Assembly: GCA_027919835.1 (NCBI GenBank)
Contig: JANVFP010000012.1
Location: 868,001-932,000, forward strand
Origin: Lentinula raphanica
Lineage: Eukaryota; Basidiomycota; Agaricomycetes; Agaricales; Omphalotaceae
DNA length: 64,000 nt
Direction of reading: 5' to 3'
Within the stretch, counting starts at the first letter, position 1. Each line of letters begins with the position of its first letter. The notes beneath the pieces are model-generated. The model was not told the origin of the DNA and did not search any database. It saw only the letters and a list, made by a program, of their open reading frames with translations. Positions 1-14,836 of the stretch are shown here, piece after piece. A program made the translations under genes and the position numbers.

Positions 1-3839
<3,839 letters not shown>

Positions 3840-3928
3840 GGGCTAGTACTGTACTACCAAAACGTTTTAGATAGATTTTTCAGCTAGACTTTCTTCCTTC
3901 TGAGCGTCATCGACGCTCCGACGTGGAT

Positions 3929-4804
3929 ATGGCAAATTACTCGTTCATATTTCTCGCTATTTTCGCTTTCTGTTCACAAAATGCTATTTCCTACCCGCTC
4001 AATCAGAGCTTTGGACCACTCAAAACCAGGCGTTTTGAGTTTTCACCGTTGTTCGGCCAAGATACTCAAACCAATTTTCTGCCAACTATATCAAGCGCAC
4101 TCCAGACCGGTATAGGAAAGCCCTATCTAACAGCGTCCTCGGAAACCTCTCTGTCCGCTGGCGGATCAGCAAGCCACCGAAGCGGATCCACCACTAGTGA
4201 AGACGACGAAACACACTCTGTCATTGGCACTCTTCCACCACTTCCTACTTCGTCCAGTATACAGCTTGTGACAACAACTCATATCTTGACCACTTCCTCT
4301 TCCCTATATCCTGAACCAACAGTTTCACCTACCGCTATCGTCAACTCGCTCGCGTCTCTTTCTACTCACGAGGAAAAACAATGGAAAATAATCGGAATTG
4401 GATTGATTGTGGTTGCGTTCATTGCTAGCATGATTCTTTTGACTGTTTTCTTCGAGTCTTGGTGGGGATTTCTGAAAGACGTATGTGGCGGCAAGGCGAA
4501 TGGACTCGGAGGAGGTGTGGAAGAGATGATACCTGATTCTGAAGAGAAAAGGTGGCAATTCAACTTATCCAGTGAAGATGGGCATCGATATCCTTCTGGC
4601 TCCTCAACGGAATCTATCAACATTCAAACACAGAAGCTCAAATCCCCGTATCCGTATCCTATCACACCTAAGCCTCTTTTCCAGCCTCCGTCGTACTTCA
4701 AACCTCATTACGATCCTCACCCTCTAGAACCACTGTTTCGCCGTCCCAGCATAAAGACAACCGAGTCGGTCATGAAATCACCTAGTATGCTTCCCTATTC
4801 CTGA
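3929..4804 (+). CDS. Single-pass membrane protein with signal peptide, unrecognised
   Basis: One uninterrupted exon of 291 codons. The first ATG is at 3929; an in-frame GTG six bases upstream is not needed. Residues 1-21 look like a signal peptide (hydrophobic run IFLAIFAFCSQNAIS). An ectodomain rich in Ser and Thr follows, then a strong transmembrane segment at about residues 155-178 (GIGLIVVAFIASMILLTVFF), then a cytoplasmic tail rich in Pro, Ser and Tyr. This is the layout of a type I fungal surface protein or sensor. I do not recognise a family and assign no function. It starts 90 bp after the ABC transporter stop on the same strand. The lack of introns is unusual beside its neighbours. 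Confidence 0.7.
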   Translation: MANYSFIFLAIFAFCSQNAISYPLNQSFGPLKTRRFEFSPLFGQDTQTNFLPTISSALQTGIGKPYLTASSETSLSAGGSASHRSGSTTSEDDETHSVIGTLPPLPTSSSIQLVTTTHILTTSSSLYPEPTVSPTAIVNSLASLSTHEEKQWKIIGIGLIVVAFIASMILLTVFFESWWGFLKDVCGGKANGLGGGVEEMIPDSEEKRWQFNLSSEDGHRYPSGSSTESINIQTQKLKSPYPYPITPKPLFQPPSYFKPHYDPHPLEPLFRRPSIKTTESVMKSPSMLPYS

Positions 4805-5079
4805 GAATTACCTACTCTATTCGAAGTTCATACGGTCGCCTTTGACTTCATTCTATGTAAGGCATGCACCTGAACACATGTCTATCTCTATGCCCTCTAT
4901 GAAAGCTTTGCTTCGGTATATTGCGTTGAAATGTCATGACAAGTACCAATACAGTCCCAACTTCCAAGTTGGTATCATATTTTCCCATCTGTCTTAGCTT
5001 AGATACCTGTTTGCATAATCATGTTAGGACTCGCCCTACATTAGAAATACCATTATCATAGATTCTTAATAGCTCTAGT

Positions 5080-6532
5080 TTACACATGAGTTGATTTCTC
5101 GGACGACATTACAACTGCTTTAAACCTAGCCAATCCGTTGACCTGCAATTTACAATGATCCGCTAGATCTATCAAGTCTTTTCCAATTGAGATAGCTTTG
5201 GTCCTGACGTGCTGGGGCTCTTTGTCAGATTGGGACAACAGTATGACTTCTGCGAGCAAGTCCGGAACACGTTGTATTTCTTCCCTCTGACAAAAATCGT
5301 AACGTGCTCTCTGCCTCTCCAAGGGCGGTTGTGATGGATTTATCCTCCGGACTATGGATTTCACTTCTTCTTCGATTTGATCAATCCTGGTACCCTATCC
5401 ACAAACAGTCAGTTGATACAAAAAGGAAGTAGGAAGAGAGGAAAACATAGACTAACCTCGGAGAAAGAGACCTGAGGTTGTTTAGTATTTTGAACAGGAT
5501 TTATGATTGCCTTGAACTCATCCACTCCATTGACATGCAATTTGCAGACATCCACAATGTCTAGCAATTGTTCTCCAATCATGCGAGCTGATTCCTTGAC
5601 GGGAGAAGGCTCTTTGTCAGATTGGGCTAGCTGTACTACTTCTGCAAGTAGTTTTGGAACGCGTTGTATTCCTTCTCTCTGACAGAACTCATAACGTGCT
5701 CTCTGCCTTGGCAAGGGTGGTTGTTGTTGACTCAAATCTCTCCCCTTCACTAGGGGTTCAACTTCTCTCATGATTTCAAAAATCCTTGTACCCTGTCCGC
5801 AAAAAATTAGTTGATTCAAAAATGAAGAAGAGAAAGAGACCTGAGAGGATAACAAAAAGACTGACTTGAAGGGAATTCTGAGATTTCTGGGCAGTCTGAA
5901 GAGGTTGCAAAGTTGAAACAAGTTATTAGCTGAATCGTGTCATTGGCCACTTTAACAGTTAACTCACAATGCTCCCTTGTCCAGAAGGTGCAACTTGATT
6001 ACCACGGGCCGCAAGTTCAACCGCACGAGGATGGAGCGGCAAGTAAAGGTCAATTGCATTTGCTTTGGCTTTGTGCTCAGAACACTCGGCAATTTCAGAA
6101 GCCTTGGAAAGAGAGAGACACTGCGCATTGGTTTGACATGCCATCACTGCACAGTTTTGGAACTCACTTGTGAACAAGTATCACCTCCTTGTCCATGTGC
6201 ATGAACACCAGCCGCATGAGTGTCAAAGAACGAAGAGCCATCGAGGAATTTTGCGCGCCTCTTGAGGCTTCTAGTAAGGCTCCGCCGTACAGCGTTACCA
6301 TTGAGCTCCTCACCGCACCGTCACTGGCACCGGCGCCAGCAACAGCAACAGCAGAGGAAAGACAAGAAGAGACATGGCCATCGACTTTCAGGCCATTTCT
6401 AGCTCTAACCACGGTACCCAGTGATCCCGGATTATTGAAAGAGGTCGGAGCGGCGAGGACCTCTGGAGAAATGGCAGATGCGAGAATAACGCAAAGAACG
6501 CCGAGCGGGAGGATGTGTACGGGGCGAGTCAT
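5080..6532 (-). CDS. Secreted protein with duplicated C-terminal module, unrecognised
   Basis: The start ATG at 6532 opens a clear signal peptide (hydrophobic core LPLGVLCVILASA). Proposed exons: 6532-6374 (or 6386), 6308-6168, 6120-5968, 5895-5866, 5792-5457, 5394-5080; all these junctions are phase 0. The middle part has a Cys pair and Ala/His-rich stretches (FFDTHAAGVHAHGQGG). The last two exons encode homologous modules of about 105 residues, each opening with GTRI and sharing RQRARY(E/D)FCQRE, IQRVP, LLAEV, QSDKEP, CKL(H/Q)VNG and FKA. The modules look helical. The introns before them also resemble each other, so the unit was copied as exon plus intron. The exon 1-2 junction is the least certain. 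It is possible, but less likely, that the signal-peptide part and the repeat part are two genes. No family recognised. Confidence 0.6.
5395..5895 (-). repeat. Tandem exon-plus-intron duplication inside the secreted-protein gene
   Basis: Exon 5792-5457 and exon 5394-5080 encode diverged copies of one module. The introns just upstream (5865-5793, 73 nt; 5456-5395, 62 nt) are also alike: both start GT(C/T)AGTCT, carry an ATCAACT stretch before the acceptor, and end TTTG(C/T)GGA(C/T)AG followed by GGTAC. The similarity crosses the splice sites, so this is a DNA-level duplication and not convergence of the proteins. Both modules are symmetrical (phase 0-0), so the duplication keeps the frame. Confidence 0.8.
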
Positions 6533-7177
6533 TACTATATGTGTGAGATTTTGGATGCAGTAGAGATTCTGTTGGTAGACGGTTTTTGTCGATCGTTTGC
6601 AGGGAGTATTCAACGAGATTGTTGGGGGAGACCAGCTCTGAGGGGATTGAAACATGAGGACCTGCGGCTTTATGTATTCCTATCCCATCTGTTGGGTTGG
6701 GTTATTTGATGCCGGTTGGAAGAAAAGGATCATCAAAGATGTATTTGAGTACTGCTATCGTTCAACATTGCCAATGGCTAAGGATGCTGGCCGCCGGGAA
6801 TGCTCTGGAATGCTATGCCAGACCGGTGAACCAATACGCAATTGGCGGGCAAATGCGAAAGTTAGAAATTAGAATCCCCGTTGTCGATCTCTCATGGGCT
6901 CTCCTCGATCCTACGCTTAAGTTAGAACGTCGGACGTGAGGCGGATTGTGAGGAAACTCAAAGTGAGAAAGTTGTCGCGTTAAAACTTAAGCTTAAGGGC
7001 TTAGGAGACCGAGGGAGACCGAAGGGCCGGCCCGGGTGATTATTGCGTCGGGAGTTACATAATACAGAGAGACGGCTCAGCCACTACGCAGACCATGATT
7101 ATAATACTATTAGCTTCAAGATGAATGCTGTTGTACATTGAATGACTCCCGCAAGTGGCATTCATATTGTTTAGTCA
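6533..7177. promoter_or_regulatory. Divergent intergenic region (645 bp)
   Basis: This lies between the start of the secreted-protein gene (-) and the gene starting at 7178 (+), so both upstream regions must be here. No convincing ORF. A perfect 12-bp palindrome CTTAAGCTTAAG is at 6986-6997. A short direct repeat of GGAGACCGA lies in 7004-7023, followed by a GC-rich palindromic patch GGGCCGGCCC at 7024-7033. I cannot assign binding factors. Confidence 0.35.
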
Positions 7178-9225
7178 ATGGAGGAGAGTTTGCTCTCATA
7201 CGGCCAGAACGACGTCACTACCATTATGCCCCCACCTCAACTTCTCGTGCCTCCTCGGCACCTTTCACATCCTTCTACAATCAACAGCGATAGTACAGTT
7301 ACGGAACCTCTGGGTCTTGGAAGTACGACTGCACCTTTCCTCCAATCTCTTGGATCTTTCGCAATTCGCCGAATCGACGCATATATTGTGAACCGCCGTC
7401 TCTTCGATATTCAGGCCAGGTTTCCTCACACCGATCAAGAGTCTGTCCCAGATGATGATTATGATTCACTGATAGAGGTTTCCAGGTTCGTCATCAAAAT
7501 CTCGAGGAAGAACGTTCACATATGCATGATATCTCCAGACCTGACTTGTCTTACGATGCTTCATCTCAGCGAAGAGCGCTACGGCTACTGTCTCTCCAAA
7601 TCAAGCATCGTCATGTCCGACAACTGATTAGGCGGTTATTGGGAACTTGGCAACAAGAGTGGCGTGAAGATTTGAATGAGTTGCAGATGCTGTTGAAAGA
7701 ACTTGGAAGAGAGTGGTACAGTTTCTGTCCTTTCCAGCGAATCATCTTCGATCTCTGAAGCACATTGATTTTCAAGTTTCAAACCCTTTGGAAAATCCCC
7801 TCATCCAGAACAGGAACTATTGTCTAGACGTGCGTTCCTGGATTTCTGCTTGCAGCTGTGCCAAGTGGAAATCAAAGTTTTCGACCTTGTCAAAGAGATT
7901 GTACCCCATTTGGTCCCGGTTTACAATGAACATCCCTTGACGAGTTTGTGTAGTGAGCCCACTTCGGGCGCACCGTTGTCAGTTTTGCTATACAGATATT
8001 CTCCCCATTTGCGAAATCAGTTGTGGCATCGTTTGGGTCCTGATTACATTGAAGAACGGCTCTCATCAATCCAGTCATATCTCAAATGTGTTGTACCTTC
8101 GCCACAATACAACGAGATTGTTGATGCTTGTTTCGATATTCTCCAGTTTTGCAGGTGAGTATGCCAGCAATGGCATTGGGTGTGAGTAATGTTCACAGTC
8201 AGTCGTACTCGAACTTGAATTTCTGTTCACTTGGTTTCCTGAATCTCAACTGACTAGCTTTGTCCATTGTAGCAGTTGTAACCAAAATGAGTTTGCCGGT
8301 CAAGCTATTGACTGCTTTCTCCTGATCATCACATCCATTGACAAAGGAGTGTGGTGGGACACCCTCTTCTCTGTGTTGGCAGAGAATGTACTACGTGAAG
8401 ATCTCTCCAATATCGTTGATCTGCTGTTGAGCAACTCGTGAGTACATCATGATCATGATCTTACCATTCATGAGATCTGGTTTCAGGCTTTCAGCTCATC
8501 GCTTTCTCAGTACACAAATTCAGCTACTATATTCTTCAAGTTCGTTTCTACGAATCTCAGCTAGTTCTGCGCAATCCGCTGGTGTCAATATTCAACAATC
8601 CTTCCTCAGCCTGATTCTTCGCACACTCTCCCAGGGCCAGCGTGAGTCATTCAAGAGAACTCTGCTGGGAACCAATTTCGGTTCGCTCTTTCTGTGCTAC
8701 ATATCTCAATATATCCGCCCTCGTATCTCTCCCGAAACGATCCGACATTCATATCAAACTGTTCGGGCAGTTCTGAGTATGATAGCAGGGGAAAGCTCAC
8801 TGTACTACTTCCCGAGGAATGACCCGGTGCTCCAGACATACAAGCAAACATGGGTGGAAGTAGTTGAAATACTTGGCCGAAATCCTGTAAAATACCTGCC
8901 TATCATCCCTGCTGGGCCTATCATGCCAGTACAGACATCCCATGAATTGCATGGAGCCTATCGCATCCCGCCGAGCACAAGTCTCGCAACAATGATGGAA
9001 ACCAAGCAGTCATCCACCAGAGTCAAGTCAAAACTATTCGAGCAGACTGCGAAGAAAGTTCACGAACAACAAGAGTTCCTTCGCGTTGCTTCCAAATTGG
9101 GACTCCTATCGTTTCCTGATTCTGAATCGCAGCTGGATGAATTGCCAAAGGATAAGAAGTCGTACAAGCAGCGTAAACGAGAGGGTGAATTAATTCGTGT
9201 TGCTGATCAGCTTGGGTTGATATGA
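7178..9225 (+). CDS. Conserved-looking protein of about 592 aa, unrecognised
   Basis: Spliced gene starting at ATG 7178. Proposed exons: 7178-7444, 7486-7715, 7777-8154, 8273-8437, 8487-9225; total 1779 nt, which keeps one frame to the stop. The first intron (41 nt) is the weakest call. No signal peptide or membrane segment is evident. The protein is mostly helical in character, with a stretch IRRIDAYIVNRRLFDIQ near residue 65, LRNQLWHRLGPDYIEERL in the middle, and a basic C-terminus with two similar short segments (FLRVASKLGLL and LIRVADQLGLI). The layout suggests an intracellular helical-repeat or scaffold protein, but I recognise no family. It is convergent with the DExH helicase gene, whose stop is 303 bp away. 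Confidence 0.65.
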
Positions 9226-9527
9226 GGCGGCGGCAGCTGGATGGTTGAGAAATCGGATTTACTCTCGTTTCCATTGATGACAAGTGAGGATACAGACTGG
9301 CAGAGCGGACTCATACTCATATGTCTACCCTACAGACGGTTTACGATCGGAGTCGTCTCTACTGATACTATACTTTGATGCTATAGTTCCGTAGACGCAT
9401 TGAACATTAATGCCTTACACATGACGTTGAGTATCCGTGTCTTGACTATGGAGTCAGGATACTTAGTAGCACTTTTGAATGACGAGTTATGATTCGATGT
9501 ACGAGAAATTGGCTTTACACAGGGCGC
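9226..9527. other. Convergent 3' intergenic gap (302 bp)
   Basis: Between two converging genes. It should hold both 3' UTRs and polyadenylation signals. I see no ORF, repeat or RNA gene in it. Confidence 0.5.
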
Positions 9528-12500
9528 TCAATCCGACATTCCATCGTTTTTCATCAAAGCCAAGATCGCAGCAATGATTGGTCCATCGTTCTCTGTATTC
9601 AGCATAATGCTATCTTCTATGCACTTCCGTAGTTTGGCTTCTAGAAGATGTCTAGCGTAGAACAGGTGGTAGGTATGCAGTAAGTAACGTGACGGTTCTG
9701 ACGACAACAACCCTACCGAATGTGGTTCACCAGGATCCCTATGCGGGGCCAAGCTTTGAGTTTGAGCTTGTTACTCCGCGTGCTTATGGACAGACCGCCG
9801 TTGATATGATCGATAGATATCGGTCCACCGAATAGCAGTATACCCCATACAGGAACCTCAAGTTTTGTTAGGATCGAGATCAACAATGAAATTCATGGAT
9901 ACTGGCACAAACCTCGGTGGCATCTCTCAAAAACATCTTGGTCGTCATAGCTTTCTGGAAATAAACAACAAACGGTGATTTCCAACTCGCATGGCCGAAT
10001 AATACGCTTGAGGGATGAAGGAAGACTCTTCCTTCTTGCAGGTCAAATATCTTGTATTCTTTCGCGGTATTTTCTCGTTGTACCGTCCCGCCCTGCACTT
10101 TGTCGAATTTGATAGCTGATTTGGGCAGGTGAACGCGTGCAATTCTAGGCCATAACCCACCAAGAATAATGGCTTTTATTAGATTTTCATCAGAGCTGTT
10201 GGTGTTCAGATCAGGGGAGCTAGGAGTCGAGTCGAGGGGAATAAAGCCTGTGGTTGCAAGAGGACTGAGATAATCTCGACGTAACGTTGATATTTCTCGC
10301 AAGGTTGATTGCGAGATGAAATTCTGTCAAGTGCCAATGCAATACAGCTCCGCGCTTCAAGGCTAGTAGTTATATGACAACCCACCTGCTCACAGAACTG
10401 TCTGACGGTGCTTTGCGACTTCCCTCCAGAGATCAGGCGCGAACATTCATCATAAGCCTTCATGTCGGTGAGTAGATCGCTATTGCCTGTTGCAAATCGC
10501 AATCGCGCACTTCAAATAACATCTGAGCGAATACTTGGTCGAAAAATCATCAAACGCACTGAGTAGCTTCCTCCCTCTTGTCCATCGGACTAACAAAAAG
10601 TGGCTTCGACGATAGACAGGCAGCGATCGTGAGCACAGGTCCGAGACAGCGAAATATTGTTCCAAGAATGAGCATCTGCAATACGCGATTCATTGAGATA
10701 TGTATGAGTTGAGTATTGAGACGGGTCAGACCTTTGCTAGTCGTAAATCGATAGGGAGCATGGACTAACATATCGAATGAACGATTTAATCCTGGCAAGT
10801 CAATGTTGGACATACGATATGATGACCGAGTGCTGTCAGCCTCCCCTGTTCGTCGAGAGCTCCTAACTCCTGCAAGGCCGACCAGGCCGCTTCCATTGCA
10901 CTCATTTTCGGAGGATCAATTGCTTGCGCAAGGTAATGCTGACCCAAACCATCAATAGAATTCCCTGAAGCCAGTCAATTTAACCTACCTTGACATCGCC
11001 TTCAGGACGCATTACTTTGACTGCCAGTGAAATACTCTCGAGTGGCACGCGAAGGATTTCGGGAACTGCATGCTCCTCCATGCTGTCCTCCTGTTTTCTA
11101 GTGTAAAGCTTGTAACAAGTACCTGGTTGCGTACGTCCAGCTCTGCCCCTTCTTTGTCTAGCAGCAGCGCGAGTAACCCATATCTGGACCAACTTAGAGA
11201 TGTTGGCATCAGAATCATATTGAACCTCCTTGACTTTCCCCGCATCTATCACGTAGAGTATATCGTCGATTGTGATTGAGGTCTGTCTCATTGCCGTGTT
11301 GAATGTTATGATTATCTACTTCGAGAGGCACACACATACCTCTGCTACGTTAGTGGCAACGATCACCTTCCACTTGGTTGTTCTTACAAAAACTCGCATT
11401 TGTTCCGAACTTGACAAGTTTGCATGCAGGGGCAGTATTTGGGCATCATTATTCGCAGAGAGAGCATCCATGCATTGGCGTATCTCTTGAACACCCGGCA
11501 GGAAGATTAGTATCCCTCCTGGTTTCGGACCGTTTGCTGTTATGTAACGTATAATGGCTGCTATGAGCTGTTCCCAAGGAATAGTTAGAACTGAATCATG
11601 AATAGTATTCAAAAGCCGACCAACCCTGTAATCGATGGTATCTGATCGAGTGATCAGTGACCGGAGAACCGAGATGCTTTTCTCAGTCATTCCATTTGAA
11701 ATGAGCATTTCTTCGTCAAGTATTCGAGAGTCTGAGTTCTTCCCCTTTGTGGCTGCTCCGTGAGACTGAGGCTGGTAGTCTAGCTCTTGAATGAAATCTT
11801 CCAAGTATCTGGGAAATGGTTTGCATCCAGAAGACGCTATTACTCAAGTCAGAAGTTATGCGACACACCTGTCTGTGACTGGATGGGTGAAACCGGGGAT
11901 ACTGAGAAGAGGTGCCCCGTTGAAGTACTGCGTGAAGACTTTGTGGTTGATAGTTGCAGACATGAGTATGATCTTCATTCGAGGTCTGCGTTTGAGCAAC
12001 TCCTTTAACTCTAATAGAAGGAAATCGCCATCCACGGAACGTTCGTGTACCTGTACGGAATCTAAAAAACGCATCCAGTGAGGTCACTCAAGACTGTACC
12101 TCATCTACGACAACGTGAGTCACTTCCTCTAGTTTGTCGCCTACGCTCAGCCGACGCAATACCACACCAGTAGTACAGAACAAGAGCTTCGTTTTTTCGG
12201 ATTGATTACTTTCCCCGCGAATGGCATATCCAACAGAACCATCATCTAATCGTTCAGCAGAGACCCGGCTTGCAACTCCAATTGCAGATAGCCTTCGAGG
12301 CTGAGTGACTAGAATCGATGCAGAATTACCTTTGTTCGATTTGATCAATGAATCAAGAATGAACTGTGGTACTAGCAACTTTGTTATCAGCTTTTGCATC
12401 GTCTGCCAACTTCTGACTCACACTGAGTAGTCTTCCCGCAGCCTGTATGATTCTTAGTCACGAAGCTTCAGTGGCAACATTGAAAGATCAGTCCTCACCT

Positions 12501-14607
12501 GTTTCGCCGATGACTACAATGACTTGATTGGACTCCAAAAGTTCCAAAAATTTCGTTTTCACTTTGAAAGATGGTAACCTTTGCCGTTCAGACATTATTT
12601 GATCGAACTGGCAACATCAAGGAATAGTCGACTTCGAAACTAAAGAAAAGATTACCTTTTTACTCTGACGAATTAGTTCGAATTCTCTTTTGATCTGATC
12701 GTCACTTCTCGCGTCCCGTTTCTTGAGCCTGCTCTTGGTGTTCTTATGATTACGCTCTGGAACAGCCGTCAGAGGCGCCGTACTCTGAGCAGTCGAGATA
12801 GCCTGAGGTCGTGGAGGAATGATGTGTTTGAGGACTTCTAGCATATCGGGGTATCCCTGGTCTTCTACTTCTGCCCATACGTTCTCTAAACAGCGCATTG
12901 CCGCAGAGCAAAAGCCTTCCTCATCCTGCCGGAAATCCAGCTGTTTTACTGCATGAAGTAGGCGAGACAGCATATGTAGTCGAACATAAGCCGGTATAGA
13001 GCGTCCTGTCATGTACATAGGCGCGTATGTACGACGGGGATACGATTCGCTTGGTATCAAGATATGCAGAGCCACTGGCGCGCTGAACATGGGTATCACA
13101 AGGTGAGCGTGGTCTTCGTAATGTCCACCAAATGCTTCGACTTCTTGCGCATCGATTTCAAAGAGTTCATCTGAATCTTCTGCGTTGGCATCATCGTTGG
13201 CACCGATGAGTCTTCTCCCAAGCTCCGCATTCAGAGAAATCCAGTCATCTACATAGCGTGAGTCTTTTGTCAGTTCTCTTACAGCTTGCACAGGCCACCC
13301 AGCCTCTTTTATGGCTCTCTCAGCCACCCACTGTGCCTTGATATCTTCACTACCAGAACGTACTTCGGTGATGAACGGATTAGACGAATTGACAGATGGA
13401 AGAAAACGTTCGGGCAGCGCATCCTCCGGTAGATGGAGGACCAGATACTCGATCGCAGCATCGAGTGGCAGAAGGTTTTGGAGTAATCTCTCTGTCATAG
13501 GTGAAGACTTTGACAAGAATTCGACTGCGTTCCGAGCTTGAGCGGGCTTGAATCCTATACGCATGAGTTGTTGGAGGACATGTTCCGCGTCGTCTGATGT
13601 GATGGTTGTGCTTTGTGTTCTTATTTCATCAAGCGGTGGATATACAGACAATTCCTGCAAGATCGGATGACATATTATTCAGATATTCTACCTGTAGGTG
13701 AAGTGCAAACCTGTTTCACCGCCTCTTCAACTTGATCACGTAGAGCTTTGGCCATTCTGACCTCTGGCGCTTGAGAAAATTCGCCCGAGGCTGATGCAAT
13801 ATTTGCGCGAGTATTGTGTCCTATCGCAGCGTTTGATGAAGCTTGAGCGCGCCTTTCAGCAGCCCGAGCTTGCCTTTCCTCGACTTCTTTGCGTGCAGCG
13901 AAAGGATCAGCATCGTACATCCATTTCATATGCTCGGGAGCTTGTTTATGTTCCGCCTTACAAGCTCATCTAGTGAGCAAAACACGAACATTATCAAGAT
14001 CGAGAAGACTTAATCACCGCTAACTGACTCCAATACTCAGATGGTCCTCGGGGTAAAACACGGTTTAATTGCAGAGAGTTCGAGAACTGTTCAGGTAGAT
14101 TTGATTGAGAAATTTATTATATCGAGGAGGTCTTGTACGAACTCGATACAAAGCATACGTAGCACCCCAGTGACGGGCTTCGAGCGAAGACGGGCAAAAA
14201 TACGGAGGATGGGGTTCAAGACGGACAGATTGTTTTTCGTGTTTCTTATTGAATTTGCTGAGGGTAACGACAAAAGACCAGCCCGCTGCACTTTGTCTCT
14301 GCGAAATTCCAGTCAATCGAGACACATGTATATGAACTATGAACACCAAAACTTACAGTGTCTATGATGGGCTTCTCCCATCCATTTTTTTGACATCTAT
14401 ACATGCAATTGAATTCTGTGTTGAGCGACAGACGAGTATGGGTATGCACCGTTCGTGTAGAAGACTGGCTGGATATTTTGAGCCTGGAGGAAATAGTGGT
14501 TTATCAGCCGTTTCGGTATTTTGAGTGATTGGAACGGCATCCTTCGCGCTGGCCTTTGAGGAGTTACCAGCATTTCCAGATTTGACTATTCCTTTGCGAG
14601 GAGGCAT
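9528..14607 (-). CDS. DExH-box RNA helicase with UBA-like and RWD regions (DHX57/YLR419W-like)
   Basis: ATP-dependent RNA helicase of the DEAH/RHA group. It starts at ATG 14607 (MPPRKGIVKSG) and ends at the stop at 9528. N-terminal part: PPGSKYPASLLHERC, a segment also seen in DHX29/DHX57-like proteins. Then a UBA-like segment (VLQQLMRIGFKPAQARNAV, about 13540-13590) and an RWD-like region (about 12800-13200). The helicase core follows: Walker A with GETGCGKTT split by the intron near 12435-12500, TQPRRLSAIGVASR, motif II as DEVH followed by ERS, SATI, LIFLPGVQEIRQC, VIVATNVAE, and motif VI QRRGRAGRTQPG near 11140. HA2/OB-fold-type C-terminus follows. At least ten exons. The domain order best fits the DHX57/YLR419W subgroup; DHX29 is the main alternative. 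It is head to head with Prp22. Confidence 0.88.
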
Positions 14608-14836
14608 AGATTGTATCGGTGAGCACTGTCAAAAGATTTGAAGGAGGCTGAACTAAGAGAGAGATGTTGGAGAGATGAGTGACCGTCTTAAAGAACGAAG
14701 TTAGAGGAGAAGATTTGGATGTTGATGAATCTCAGTGATGATACTTGAGGATGAGCAACATAGCGGTGACTAATAATAGTAACTGACCACGTGGCGTAAA
14801 TTTAACTTGTTCCCTGCCTCCATCTCTGGAATCTGG
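14608..14836. promoter_or_regulatory. Shared upstream region of two divergent helicase genes (229 bp)
   Basis: The start codons of the DHX57-like gene (-, 14607) and the Prp22 gene (+, 14837) are 229 bp apart, so both promoters and 5' UTRs share this stretch. No TATA-like consensus stands out. A bidirectional promoter is inferred from spacing only. Confidence 0.4.

Noticed and set aside
6121..6184. A 64-nt intron (GTGATA..GCGCAG) for the secreted-protein gene, joining a different frame of exon 1
   Set aside because: It keeps phase, but the 47-nt intron with a GTGAGT donor (6167-6121) gives better protein sequence (FLDGSSFFDTHAAG) in the preceding exon.
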